This document shows, in pieces, positions 44,473 through 56,607 of a stretch of DNA of 64,000 nt. Each line of letters starts with the position of its first letter. The stretch's first letter is position 1. The notes under the pieces were generated by a model. The model saw nothing but the letters and a program-made list of their open reading frames with translations. It made no database searches and was not told where the DNA came from. The position numbers and the translations under genes are program-made. The stretch comes from Liolophura sinensis (Eukaryota > Mollusca > Polyplacophora > Chitonida > Chitonidae), in the NCBI RefSeq assembly GCF_032854445.1, contig NC_088306.1:19065764-19129763 (forward strand), read 5' to 3'.

Positions 44473-45694
44473 TTCCTTATTACGTCATGTTCATCCTGAC
44501 ATACATCGATCGCCTCAAAACCCGGACAAAAAAAAAGGAAAAAATATTTTTGTTATATATCAAGTTTTAAAATACATGCATTAATGAATGTGTTTATTAT
44601 CAAATAACACTAAATTAATAATGTCACATATAGAGCAATACGATGAATGTTACGGCAAAAAAAGTAAGTATATACTACAAGGGTCATCACAAAAACCATG
44701 GAAAGCTGTGTTTTTCATACAATGCATGAAAAGACCATTGCACCAAAATATGACCCATAATTTTGTGTATATACAATCGGATTAACCCTTTATAAGCTAA
44801 GATACATATACCTGTAATATTAATAGATTTTACTATAAAATACAGCCTGAGATTCAGAGTATCTTCGCTTCGTTATATGCCCGTATCAATAAAAGGCCCA
44901 TATAGCCCATCTTGTAATTGGCTTGTCTCGGTTAAAAATATTTACACATATATTTAGATACAGTTTTCCTTGATCTCTCAAGTAATGCTTTATTCATGTT
45001 TTATTGTTATTTGTTTTCTGCTCCTCTGAAAGATCAGGTGAAAAATGTGTCAACTGGAAGCACTGGAGAGGAAGTTCGTAAAGTGCGTGGGTGAGAGAAG
45101 TTAATGATCCAGAGGAGGGTGTACAAACAGAAGAGATTACAGGTAAATCGGGTGTACTCGGATATTGCTAAGGTGTTAACGTGTGTAAACAGCAGGCTAA
45201 TTACCCTGTTAGCTCAGGTGCGAATCCAGGTGCCAAAATCCGGCGATTAAGACGACTTTCTAGAGGAAAGGCCACCAAACACCGAATGTCCATTAGATTT
45301 GACATCTCTAAAAGCTTTTACGAAAGTACATATGCACTGCGTTACTGCATGCTGTTCATATATACACACATAAAGTAAATACATTATAAACACTAATGAA
45401 TTACGGGACGGTGTAATAAAAAAAAAGGAAACCCTTCTGCGTGTGTAAACTATGTAATTTATTACTTTTGACAACATGCAAGCTTTGAAAGTAAAATCAG
45501 GAATATGAATGAAAATATATAAAATATACGTCAGCACAGACTGATTGTCTCTATGTATATATACTGCACTATTACAAGTTATACCCAAGGTAATTACGGG
45601 TGTGTAAAGTATATACACGTATGTAGTTATAAGTACAAGTACGCTTATAATTGTTCTTAACACATATATAGACAGGTCTCTATATATTTGTGCT
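43101..45694. other. Non-coding, AT-rich
   Basis: Contains an (AAT)n run at 44437-44471. The 155-codon minus-strand frame at 45247-45714 overlaps the next SINE and is a hydrophobic AT-rich chance frame. Confidence 0.45.
44437..44471. repeat. (AAT)n microsatellite
   Basis: About eleven uninterrupted AAT units. Confidence 0.95.
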
Positions 45695-45800
45695 GTCGGA
45701 AGGTCTTCCAGCAACCGTGGGTTTCTCCCGGGCTTTGTCCGTCGTGAAAGTGAAATATTCTTGAGTATACGGCTTAAAAATCAATAAAATAAATCAAATA
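45695..45800 (+). mobile_element. SINE fragment, main family
   Basis: TCGGAAGGTCTTCCAGCAAC, CCGTGGGTTTCTCCCGGGCT, then GTGAAATATTCTTGAGTATA and an A/T tail. The CACCATAATGCTGG block is deleted. Confidence 0.85.
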
Positions 45801-45828
45801 TATATATGCCCTTAATATAAAGGTATCA

Positions 45829-45831
<3 letters not shown>

Positions 45832-45880
<49 letters not shown>
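45832..45880. repeat. (AT)n, 49 bp
   Basis: AT dinucleotide array directly adjoining a SINE fragment. Confidence 0.97.
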
Positions 45881-45882
<2 letters not shown>

Positions 45883-45934
45883 CGGAAGGGAACCGGGGAG
45901 AGCTCGGGGGAAACCTCCGATCATCCACACGTTT
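45881..45934 (-). mobile_element. SINE fragment, main family
   Basis: GGAACCGGGGAGAGCTCGGG and CCGATCATCCACACG match the central body in minus orientation; it begins exactly at the end of the (AT)n run. Confidence 0.75.
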
Positions 45935-46396
45935 GAAATTCTACACTGGTATTGAGTATGGTGCCAGTCTCTTCTAAATATTTGGGGAAAGTGATCTCAA
46001 ATTCGACTTTACACCATTAAGGAGAAGTCTGTACAGACTCTCAAATTCAACCACAATACAGAGTTAGAATTGTGGTCCCTATGTGAAATATGCCGCAACT
46101 ACAGTATGTCTAATAGGTATACCGACTGAATGTCAGATTGTATACCACACAATTCCGGTTAGATTCCGGTTTCTGTTCTAAAAGATCTTTCCTGTTGCGA
46201 CAAGTGCGTTTTAAGGTGTAGTGAAGTCAGTGACTGACGTCATATATAGCCGACTAAACATGTACTTGTTACCCCAAACCCAATCACGCGCACATGACGC
46301 CCCCGCGTGGGTAATTCTGGCTATATACATCATATGTTACTTTAAAAGACAGATATACCGATTTACTTCCTAAATGAAAATTATATGTAATTGCAT

Positions 46397-46545
46397 TTTA
46401 TTTGTATATTTGATTGATGTTTTACGCCGTACTCAAGAATATTTCACTTATGCAATGGCGGCCAGCATTATGTTGGGAGGAAACCGGGCAGGGCCCGGGG
46501 GAACCCACGACCATCCGCAGATTGCTGGCAGACCTTCCCACGTAC
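46397..46545 (-). mobile_element. SINE, main family
   Basis: GATGTTTTACGCCGTACTCA, GCGGCCAGCATTATGTTGGG, CCACGACCATCCGCAGATTG and GACCTTCCCACGTAC. Little diverged, so perhaps a recent insertion. Confidence 0.92.
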
Positions 46546-46921
46546 TATATAATTACAAGTATGGATTTCCACTATATTGGTTTAAATATATCTTGGATAA
46601 AATGTACTTAAGTAGCTGTAAAAAGTTTTAAAAAGAGACAAATGAAAATGACTGTTTTGTTTTGCTTACATTATATATATGTTTTTTTTCTACACAACAT
46701 CGATCCTTTCAGACAAGGAGGATAAAATTTCAATTTCCTGGGCCAGACATTACAATAACCGTCAACCACACTGAATGAGACTATATGTACCGTTAAATTT
46801 CATAGGAAAGCTTATTTGTTCTTTAAAGCAATGCATCTCTTTTAGCTCCGTTATATATAGATATGCCATAAATCAGTAACGTCTATAAAAAAAATTGCAA
46901 CTAATGCATGGTTTCACTGAA

Positions 46922-47130
46922 CACGACAGTCAGATGCAGGGGGTCGCTTGTTCGAATCCAGCTCTCAATATTTGTTTTCGGTGTGACTTTACATTAGGAC
47001 TGTTCAGTCCTTGGAAAAGACTGGTGGTCCTGTCCAATTTTCTCCACCTATAAACCTCATTACTATCGAATTATACAGTAAACTTCTCGATTATAAGGCA
47101 TAAAAATACCCAATGTAATAAATAAATATG
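46922..47130 (+). mobile_element. tRNA-derived SINE, second family
   Basis: Box-B-like GCTTGTTCGAATCCAGCTCT; the body contains TTTCTCCACCTATAAACCTC and ends near an AATAAATAAATATG tail. Confidence 0.6.
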
Positions 47131-47411
47131 ACTTTCCGTTCATTTTACCGAATGAATCATTGATTATTTGCTTTTTATTTGAATTGCAAAAAAGAGACAT
47201 ATATACACTGAAAACATTGCGTATAAAACGGTCCCAAAAAGAAAATAAGCATAGAAAGTGCGAGTATACAGATAAATAAGCACATGAGTGTCAACTTTGT
47301 AAAGAGCATCTCGGGTCGTGTCCTCTACACGGAGAACACAGTTATACAAAATCCTTTGGGTTGACGAGTCTGGACAGTTCCTCTAAAGATCATGATCAGA
47401 GGTTTGACTTG

Positions 47412-47545
47412 TTTACTTATTTGTTTGACTGGTGTTTTACCCCGTACTCAAGAATATTTCACTTATATGGCCAGCATTATGGTGGGATGAAACCGGGCAG
47501 AGCCCGGTGGAAACCCACGACCATCCGCAGGTTGCTGGAAGACCC
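47412..47545 (-). mobile_element. SINE, main family
   Basis: CTGGTGTTTTACCCCGTACT, GGCCAGCATTATGGTGGGAT and CCATCCGCAGGTTGCTGGAA. Head truncated. Confidence 0.92.
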
Positions 47546-47675
47546 CAGAGGTTTGACCATTTGGTCACTTTTATCATTGACCATGCATATTACAGATAAT
47601 ACATGTAACAAAGTCTCCTTATATACGTCCGTCATTTTGATGCTAATTAGGCCTATACCTGTGCTAAAGTATATA

Positions 47676-47912
47676 CACTAAAAAAATATTTTTAGCAGAA
47701 AGCACGTTGTTTGAATGATACTAGAAAGTATATTCTGTTAATATTCTGTCACATTTAACATAATACCCTGTTAGACTAACATATTTTATATGTGGACAGA
47801 ATATGTCTATGTTATATTTAACAGAATAATCTGCTGCAATAGCAGAATATATTCTGGCATCACTCAAACAACAGACTTTCTGTTAAAATGAACCGATTAT
47901 TTTTTTTGAGTG
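47676..47912. mobile_element. Foldback MITE-like element, family M1, TA-flanked
   Basis: Starts CACTAAAAAAATATTTTT after TA (47674-47675) and ends TTTTTTTGAGTG before TA (47913-47914). The arms contain GTTTGAATGATACTAGAAAG and, inverted, GGCATCACTCAAACAACAGA. TA duplication and terminal inversion fit a Tc1/mariner-type non-autonomous element. Confidence 0.85.
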
Positions 47913-48312
47913 TAGCGTGCATTGTCTATTCTTTAATACACATCAATGCGTATTAGTTCATATAGGACGTATGTGAGGTTCGCAGTGTGAGGAAATGAGC
48001 ATATAACATCTCATATAAAAGATACGACATTTACTTCTTTAATATCAGGATATCCTTCAAAGATACACAACTTACAAAGCGTTATTTAATAAGCTGGCAT
48101 TATTATTTCTGGTTGCAGCGGAAAGCGAAATGATCGGGTCAATTCACGACTCATCCGGTACGAACTCATTCCGCCACACTACATCACAATAGAGAGGAAA
48201 TTTACAGAATCTGTTTGATTTTTAAATGACGTTCATATATGTGTACAGCTGTGTGTGAGCGTGTGTCGGTGAGGAGATAATGGATGGTGGTGGGGGCGGG
48301 GGGGAGGGGGTG

Positions 48313-48440
48313 CACTCACTTAGCTCGCCCTTGATCCCACTTCCATTTAGAGAGTTCGAATCCAACTCTTGCTGCATGGTTTGGTTGCACGTGACGTTTA
48401 ATTGCTGCCTGCAAAGTTTGTCAGGTACTTGACCAGGTGC
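48313..48440 (+). mobile_element. tRNA-derived SINE fragment, second family
   Basis: GAGAGTTCGAATCCAACTCT and a CTTGCTGCATGGTTTGGT-like body, ending at TCAGGTACTTGACCAGGTGC. No tail. Confidence 0.55.
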
Positions 48441-49999
48441 AATATTGACTCTGAGGTCGATTTCATGAAGTTTTTAACCTCAAAATTCGGAACTTCATTA
48501 CAAAATATACACTTAAATTTATGGTCACAGAAGTCCAAACTATGACAAATTTATCTTAACAAAGCCTTTTTTCTCAGTTTTAACCCGACTATGCCATCTA
48601 ATAATTTATATCGTTTGAATCGCATTGAGAATTTTACTAAAGTCAAAACAGGCTATTGGAAACCACACCCTATGTGGTTACAAGTATATACATTCCTGGT
48701 GTTTAATTGCTCATTATACATTTCAGATCATTGAGGCCCGTTTTGTGATTCTTACCCTGTCTGGAGTACTTACAAGTATTCTATGAGTCTGCCTTCTTGC
48801 ATTCTTGCATCTAACATTCAACAGAAAGGTTTTCAAACAGAGAGAGAAGCAAACTGTAAAAGCTTATCCATGTGTAGATACTTTAATTAGGTACCTTTGT
48901 GAATCAGCTGTGAATCCCTTGAGTTGCAATTTCATTCTGTCAGTTTTACTTTTCAATTCAATTTGACTTTCATGTATTGTGAGAAAATTGGTACTGTAAC
49001 GTAAGACTTAAGCCTATATAGGCCACATGTAAGGCAACTGATCATGGACGCGACAGCCGCTATTGGGTGACAAATGATGTAGAAAAGGCACCACCAGTTA
49101 TGGTGAAAATCTTGCGACAGGCAGATAAATAATAACACATATTTAATTTGAACTTCTCACACTTTATTACACTATGAAGAGTAAACTTACACTTCGCGTT
49201 ATGGCCGTATAATCAGTTTTAAATACAAATCGATGGCATTGCAGATTTCGTGTATATATAGGTCGACAATATTCGGCATTTCTGAGCTTAGAGCCAACTG
49301 TAAATATTGCCCTATCCCGTATACAAACGGCATCAGCGTTAGCACAAAGGCAGTGAAAACCAACACAGCTGGCTGAAAATCGGATTAGCAAATCGCTCTG
49401 TATTACCCTCACGTGAAATCAAACATTGTTATGGCACAGCGGAAATGGAACAACCAATATTTATTTAGCGCCGACAGAGGGCGTCAAAACTAAATAGACA
49501 ATCAGAAACTGTATTACTGGACACGACCAAACAGGGGATTTCCTTGACACTGCGATAAAAGAAAATAAGGAAAGACCAGAAGAAATAGAAAATACTGTCT
49601 GCAACAAAAAGGAAAGCGATTTGAGAGCAATTATTATCATGCAATTTAATTTCCCGTTTGATCTTAAATGTGTAGATAATTAATTTTGGATAACGATAGC
49701 CTATGTATCCGTCGACATTTTACGTTACAATTCTCAAGCTCACCGTATCGCAAAGTGCAGACAGTTCATTGAAGAGATCAAATACACACAATCAACAGGA
49801 AATTCACTTTAAATTAAACTAGCGCAGTTCCTGTTTGTGACGCCACTATTGCTTGGTGTACGCTATACCGCATCTTTCGAATACTTCCTAGTGTTCTCAT
49901 CTAGTGCACCCACCAAGTCGAATCGATGAATACCGAAATGGCTGTACATGGAAAAAGTCGATGGGCATTCATATACAGTACATACGACGTATCATACAT
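48441..49999. other. Non-coding, nothing recognised
   Basis: No gene or clear repeat. GCGCCGACAGAGGGCG near 49470 loosely recalls a CTCF-type core but is too weak to call. Confidence 0.4.
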
Positions 50000-50222
50000 T
50001 GTCTACATATAAATACATAGGCTACATATACGTACATGGGCTACATGAACATACATAGGCTAGATATACATACATAGACCATATATACATTCATTGGCTA
50101 CATATACATACATAGGCTACACATACAGGCTACACATACATACATAGGCTACACATACAGGCTACATATACATACATAGGCTACATACACATACATAGGC
50201 TACGTATACATACATAGGTATT
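50000..50222. repeat. 19-bp minisatellite, about 11 units
   Basis: GGCTACATATACATACATA-like units at 50020, 50039, 50058 and onward, with some variant lengths. Confidence 0.93.
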
Positions 50223-50265
50223 AGAGGAGCAGTTCTTCTTATCGCCACTCTATAGGCATACTGGG

Positions 50266-50410
50266 TTAAGGGTCTGTGGCTCATTCGCCTGTAACGTCAC
50301 AATCTCCACAGCCGAGTAGCCGCTCACCTATAAGGTTGAGAGTTCGAATCCCGCTCTCGCTGGCTCGGCTACGGCTTTAAGCCAGGAATGTAAACGGACT
50401 GGACTGCACT
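50266..50410 (+). mobile_element. tRNA-derived SINE, second family
   Basis: GTGGCTCATTCGCCTGTAAC (box-A-like) and GAGAGTTCGAATCCCGCTCT (box-B-like), then CGCTGGCTCGGCTACGGCTT. Not an intact tRNA: there is no matching acceptor stem. Confidence 0.65.
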
Positions 50411-50504
50411 GATTCTGCAGATTCATACGGATGGGGGAGGGGGGGGGCGTGTATTGACTTTCAAACTGCGTACGAAGCATTTTTCTCGTTAAATGCTGAC
50501 AGCG

Positions 50505-50505
<1 letters not shown>

Positions 50506-50558
<53 letters not shown>
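50506..50558. repeat. (AT)n, 53 bp
   Basis: AT dinucleotide array. Confidence 0.97.
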
Positions 50559-51008
50559 CCCTAAAGTCTATGTCACTTGTATGCGCATCCACTTCCATTT
50601 CTACAATCTACATTTCTTAGGGATGCTGAGCAATTATAGTTTATCGTAAAACTTCTTTAAACACTCGAAAATGGAAAAAAGCTGCCATCTGATTGATTTT
50701 AGAAAGGATGTTGTTTAAATTAATGACGGACACTGGCTCAATCAAAACAATGTAGGTCCCTATACAGAGGAGATAATCTGATGAAAAAACAATAAAAAAA
50801 GTTCTTGAGGAATAGAGCTCGGTGTTCAAATAGTATTACATTGAAGAGTATGTGGACATTTGAGTAACTATATTGTGTATAATATATTTGTACATCCCGA
50901 TCTATATTATCATGATGAGCAAATAAGCTGAATTGTACACCAAGTAAGCAAAAGGGTTTGCACAAGGTGGATTTTTAGAACAGGGTGTGTAAATGTGTTT
51001 AAAAATAT

Positions 51009-51168
51009 GTATTTATTTATTTATTTGATTTGTGCTTTACGCCGCACTCAAGAATATTTCATTTATTCGACGGCAGCCAGCGTTATGGTGACACCATGAG
51101 CTCAAAGCAACCGCATTGGTGAGAGGCTCCTGGGTCATCGTTAACCCCCTTGGCCAGGGAGCCCCCTG
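51009..51168 (-). mobile_element. SINE, main family, internally deleted
   Basis: TTTGTGCTTTACGCCGCACT and GGCAGCCAGCGTTATGGTGA, then a jump to CAACCGCATTGGTGAGAGGC and CTCCTGGGTCATCG from the head. The central body is deleted. Confidence 0.88.
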
Positions 51169-52169
51169 TTGCGACGGAGTGTTGAATATAAACCAGGTTG
51201 ACTAAGCTCACATTTTTGTTTTATCAAGAAGGACACATCGAATTTTCATTTCGTGCAGCAAATTCATTAAAACAGTAGCTGACCGCTGACATGTCTGTTT
51301 ACGCGTAGATACGTGCTAAATTTGTATACATTTATGTTAAACATTTGTAAACAGTGTTCCGAAAATAATATGCAATAAATCTGGGATTGGTGTCCATAAT
51401 GTGTGACAGAAATACGTGCCACACTTACATATGCACTACAAATATTTTATTTTAATATTTCACACCTGTACATTGTAACGTAAACGTTTATGTAATCAAG
51501 TAAATAAGAAATATCATCTCTCCATGTGAAGTCTAAGAAACCTTTTTGTTTCCACTATGAATCAACGGGATTCTGAAGTGACTTAAGTGAAATCATATTT
51601 ATTGTTAAACAAACGAGTGGCATGAGGCGAGGTGCTAAAATGCGGCCTAATGTTTATATGGCGTATAAGCTTTACTATAGCGGCCTCACGGGGATAGTTA
51701 ATAAGGTATGTCACGTATATTTACTAACGTTTCCTCGTGATAATTTTGTTAAGGTGTGAACGCCATTACAGGTGAGCGTAGTTTCCTTTTAAACTACACT
51801 CCCACGATTCATTACGCAAATATTCGTGTTGTTTTTTAAAAATATGCAAATTATGAAACAATCAACCATCCTCGTGCGTCAGTTATAGGTCATAGGTGTG
51901 CATAATATAAAATGCATGTTTCCAGTGTTGAACTTCCGCGAACAGTGTGTCACTTTTGTATAGTGTGGAAATATTCTGTTTTCTCCATATATCCATGGGT
52001 ATATACGGAGTCCATAAATGTATGTATGTACGTATGTATGTATGTATGTATGTATGTGTGTATATGCTTGGGGCTTTACGTTGTGCTTAACAATGAGACT
52101 ACAAATGACATATAATTTCTCAACATTATTAGATGATAGAAAAGTAATAAATGTTTATGACATTAGTCT
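51169..52169. other. Non-coding; (GTAT)n run
   Basis: No gene recognised. The (GTAT)n run is at 52019-52065. Confidence 0.45.
52019..52065. repeat. (GTAT)n microsatellite
   Basis: Tetranucleotide repeat with one CGTA variant; the Tyr-Val-Cys-Met reading across it is an artefact. Confidence 0.93.
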
Positions 52170-52247
52170 CAAAGAATTGATCTGTTAATTTTAACACAAA
52201 GTCTGTTGTCTTGGTGACGCTAGAATGTGTTCTGTTATTGCAGTAGA
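52170..52247. mobile_element. Single arm of an M1 foldback element
   Basis: CAAAGTCTGTTGTCTTGGTG then ACGCTAGAATGTGTTCTGTT matches one arm of the 3901 and 47676 elements; the other arm is missing. Confidence 0.7.
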
Positions 52248-52685
52248 TTGTTCCGAAGGAAAGTTTCTCAATAAACATCTTGGTGTTCAACCAGGCTTTC
52301 GCCAGAAGAGAAAAAACATCGACACGAATGTCATGTCCACTGATGTCTGAGGTCGAGAGCATTTGCGGTTTACATAAGCACTAAATGTTTATTTTGTAGA
52401 CGTTTACGATGTGCAATAGTCATTGAATGACCTACTTAATTTAGATCTTTAAATTACATATATTGTGAATAGAACACATTTAAAAGTATTTCATTTATAT
52501 ATTTAAATAAATATTATATCTATATATTCGTTATATATAGATATAATGAACGAATGCAATATGATAAAATATGGTAAATAAAAACATGTACAGCAACAGA
52601 TCCGTTACAGATTAGCAAAAAAGCAATTACATAATTATTCATTCATGGCAAGGTTTAAGGGTTACGCATGAGTGACAACAAATGC

Positions 52686-52941
52686 AGGGGGGCTCCATGA
52701 CATTTTTTGATTAGCCCGTTTAATGACCCAGGAGCCTCTCACCAATGCGGTCGCTGTGTGTTCAAGTCTAGCTCATGCTGGCTTCCTCTCCGGCCGGAAG
52801 GTCTTGCATCAACCTGCGGATGGTTGTGGGTTTCCCCCGGGCTCTACTCGGTTTCCTCCCACCATAATGTTGGCCGCCGTCGTATAAGTGAAATATTCTT
52901 GAGTACGGCGCAAAACACCAATCAAATAAATAAAATAAATA
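52686..52941 (+). mobile_element. SINE, main family, near full length
   Basis: AATGACCCAGGAGCCTCTCA, GTGTTCAAGTCTAGCTCATG (box B), CTGCGGATGGTTGTGGGTTT, CCCACCATAATGTTGGCCGC, GAAATATTCTTGAGTACGGC and an (AAAT)n tail. A degraded box A lies near 52690. Confidence 0.92.
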
Positions 52942-52965
52942 GGTAACAAATCCACGCGTATTGTC

Positions 52966-53226
52966 CACTAGAGCTTCAAACGATCGAGTTCTGACCATGC
53001 AATGAGATCGCAGGTTCGAATCTAGGTCTTGCTGTCAACCGACTGCGGGAATGTCAAGCACTTTGCCAGGTACCTGTAAAATGGTGGTGCTTATCTGAGG
53101 GCACTCACGTGTCCTTCACACATAGACACCGCCACTGTATGTGTAAGTGGAAATTTCTCATGTATAGCGGGTTAGATATCAACGAAATACAATAAATGAA
53201 TAAAATTTAAAAATAAATAAAAAATA
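52966..53226 (+). mobile_element. tRNA-derived SINE, second family, near full length
   Basis: ACTAGAGCTTCAAACGATCG then CGCAGGTTCGAATCTAGGTC. The body contains GCCAGGTACCTGTAAAATGG and ends ATGAATAAAATTTAAAAAT. It lies about 25 bp after a main-family SINE in the same orientation. Confidence 0.7.
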
Positions 53227-54126
53227 ACCAATGTCTGAATGATAGTACTTGAAATGAAGTAGTATCCACCTTGACAAACAAGGGGAATTTTAATCGGTTT
53301 CATTAGTCCTTGCACCAAAGGGATTTCGTTTGTAATTTCCAAGCCCACTCCTGCGTGTGACCATTTTATTATTAAGATGAGGAACGCTTTACATTGACCT
53401 TACAGCTCAAAACTGTTCACTATTTCTTAGTTTATAACTACGTTGAGGGTATAGTTAATGTTCTGGAAATCGGTCTTGCTATTATTGACCTGGGACATCC
53501 ATTTCTTAAATGAAGCAAAAGACGTAAGATGACCTCCAGACAACTAGAAATTTCGTTTCAACGGACGAAGCCTGTTGGCTTGAATGGAATGTTGAAACAC
53601 GGTCAGAAGAAATGCGGAGCCAGCTCAACTCGAAAAGCACCAGGAATCTGACAATCGCACAGAGATCATTTGCGCTGAGACACTTAACCTCTGAGAGAAC
53701 CTTCAATGCATTCGCCTTTGTGATTTTCAGACGACCCGTCAAAACATGCTATTGTTTTCAGCTTTAATTATATCTTACTCCACATGTTCCTGAAATACAT
53801 GACTGGAAGCAGCTGTTTTTCAAAACTGAATCTGATTAACTCGTGTTGATTTACATACTTAATTAAGAATGTGTAATATTTATATACGGGTCGAGTTGTG
53901 AATAAACATCCTCAGTGTATAATTAGGTCATTATACAATCTCAACACATTGAATTTAAACTATACATGGTGTTTGACGCATTTAAGATAGTGTATTCCGC
54001 TCCCTTTACACCACCTGTACACCCTACATCACACACACCCACACACGCTATACCCATCCGCCTTGATATCAACTTGACAGAAACCGATGGATCTATATAC
54101 CGCATATATTCAAGAGAATATTTATC
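53227..54126. other. Non-coding, nothing assigned
   Basis: 53440-53510 faintly matches the dispersed repeat at 4302 and 56521. The minus frame 53506-53742 is protein-like in composition but unrecognised. Confidence 0.4.
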
Positions 54127-54230
54127 AGTTTATTTGACTGATGTTTTACGCGGTACTCAAGAATATTTTCACTTAAAATGACTCTGACGGGAGATCCTGG
54201 AGAAAACCCACGAATATCCGCAGGTTGGTT
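54127..54230 (-). mobile_element. SINE fragment, main family
   Basis: CTGATGTTTTACGCGGTACT, AAGAATATTTTCACTT, then CCACGAATATCCGCAGGTTG; the GCCAGCATTATGG block is lost. Confidence 0.85.
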
Positions 54231-54883
54231 GAGGGGCTAGACCTTATCACGTACACAGCATTTAAAAGAATAATCAGTTTTTACTTGCTGAATTGCCCAA
54301 ACAATTCACATAGGCTTTACATCAGAGGAAGTTGGTTAAGACATGCCTTATTCTTTCGTTTTCAAATACACCATGATAGGAGTGATGCTGTTTATGTAGC
54401 GTTGTATCGATGCATATGTGACATTCACTACTAATTTTACTAAGATAGTCAATAACAATGGTTACACATCTCCACGAAAAATAAACAAATATCTGAATAA
54501 CACATACCTTAAGTTGTACGTATAAAATTAGCACGACCCCAAAGTAATATACCTATATATGCATATAATCATGAACTGCCCTCACATAGCCAATACACAA
54601 GCTATATACCGTCAGCATTGATTTTGTAAAAGCTCCTGCCATATAGTTTTGCGTTTGGTACTTCATTTTAACACATGCGAAACTGAAGGTAATTACTATG
54701 TAGTCTTCAGAAATACACTTCATCGATCAGTACAAATCGAAGACACGTATGAACTTTGTAAACACTACCAAATCGTCTTAAACACACCACGAGCATATAA
54801 CTATGAACAGTCACTCCAGTTTAAGTCGATAATCGCAAGATCCATTTCCCAAACACCTTAAAACACCATTTCCCAAAGGAACA

Positions 54884-54992
54884 TGTATTTACGCCATACT
54901 CAACAATATTTTACTTAATCGACGCCATGCAGCCAGCATTATGGTGGGAGGAAACCGGGCAGAGCCCGGGGGAAACTCACGGCCAACTGCAA
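54884..54992 (-). mobile_element. SINE fragment, main family
   Basis: TTTACGCCATACTCAACAAT, GCAGCCAGCATTATGGTGGG and GGGCAGAGCCCGGGGGAAAC. Confidence 0.9.
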
Positions 54993-56394
54993 ATTCAAAG
55001 ATATATGTAAGACATAATTATATAAATTATTAAAAAGAAGCATGTAACGTTCGTGTCAGAGAAAAGTGGTTACGTTATACTTTGGCTATACATGTGCGTT
55101 TCAAAGACACGTCTATGTTTATATCTTTGAATACAGCCAATCTCAACTGTTCATAAAAGCATCATGCTGCAGTAATATACATGAATGCTTATACAGCCCC
55201 TATCCGCATGTACAACTGGCCGATACATTGGCTATACACGTGAGTGAGTTTCAAAGACACGTCTATATTTATATCTTCAAATATACATATGTTTTAAAAT
55301 GAATTGAATGTCTTACCTTTGTAGCACCTGTTTATTTTATTTCGTTTCATCATCATTCTAAATCGTAAATTCCATCTTGAGCAAAAACTCATTCTCTCAG
55401 ACTTCATTATCTTCAGCAGAAACCGAGTTCTGTAGAGACTTCTCTCTCCTGCCTCCGTATAGATCGCCCTCTCCAGTCATATACACAATACAGAAGAGTC
55501 CCTCAGACATATATATATATATACGTATATATAGGGAAAGCCGGACTCCCAGTGCAGATTTACCTCGTCATTAAATGGATTGGCCCGCCGGAGTCATGTA
55601 AACACAAGCTCAACTCCAGCTGTACGACGATTAAAGCCTGTTGATTTCAGCACGTCACTCAAATCGCTTTTACGTCAACCACGTACAACCCCGTTCATTC
55701 ATAAAACTTCATGAATGAATGACTTCACTAGCGAGTCTATACTTTCTCCTTCCAGTGACGCATGCGCTTTTGCTTAGTTCACAAACGGTTCATTCAGTTC
55801 TTGTTGATCTCTTAGCCTCGAAAACAACATCATGGTGATAGCAGGGGATTTGCCTAACTTATTTCACAGATCTTTGCCGTTTGTACACAAGGACGAGTTC
55901 CTAGCTTAGCACGAATGTTAGGCGGTCAGTTAACGCCGCTATAATGGAAGCGGGGTTGTTGGCTGTGGCTAAGGAAGAGGAGAGCCGGTCTGCGGATAAG
56001 AAGGGAAGGGAAGGGGGAGCGGGAGAGAGGGGGGGGCTTGCAGATGTCTCGTTCCCATTCCACCCAGGCAGTCAGGCATGCCATCACAGATGAAAGCCCT
56101 CATTACATCACTAATGGAGCGAGGAACACATGGGCATAGTTTATGTTCAAACTGATGGTGCTAATTTGGATTTACTGATAAATAGATCGATACGCAATAC
56201 ATTGCGCTGGTAATAATATACACTGTATACATCCAGTGGGATGCTAGGGTGGCTTTTGGAGCGGCAGTATATACATCTTGTTGAATTAAAATCACTACGT
56301 TGGATATATAAATTGTTGTAATTAAAGTGCAACTGAGAGATATATTTCATTATCGACAACTTATATACTAGCTTGGTACACGATTTTAATAGTG

Positions 56395-56607
56395 ATTTCA
56401 TTCATTCACCCAAAACATTCCTTGCGTCTCCAACAATATTGGAGACTGTTTGCTTCTCTTTGCATGATTCCGTTCTAATTTTGTACTTTATATACTTTCT
56501 TAGTTCTTTAGAGGTTTCTATTAAACGTCGTTTTGGGAAATACCCTGCGATTATTGACCCGGACAGTCCATTTTGGTTGACGACTGGTACATAAATGTCT
56601 GTTTTGA
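56395..56607. repeat. Dispersed repeat copy (unclassified)
   Basis: TTTATATACTTTCTTAGTTC is shared with the complement of 58980-59050, and GCGATTATTGACCC and AATGTCTGTTTTG are shared with 4302-4428. Confidence 0.6.

Noticed and set aside
45247-45714. 155-codon minus-strand open frame
   Set aside because: AT-rich hydrophobic composition, no motif, and its start lies inside a SINE fragment; it looks fortuitous.
49465-49485. CTCF-like site
   Set aside because: Only a partial match to the core motif; not enough to support a call.
50266-50370. Functional tRNA gene
   Set aside because: Box A and B resemblance only; spacing and stems do not fit, and it is followed by SINE body sequence.
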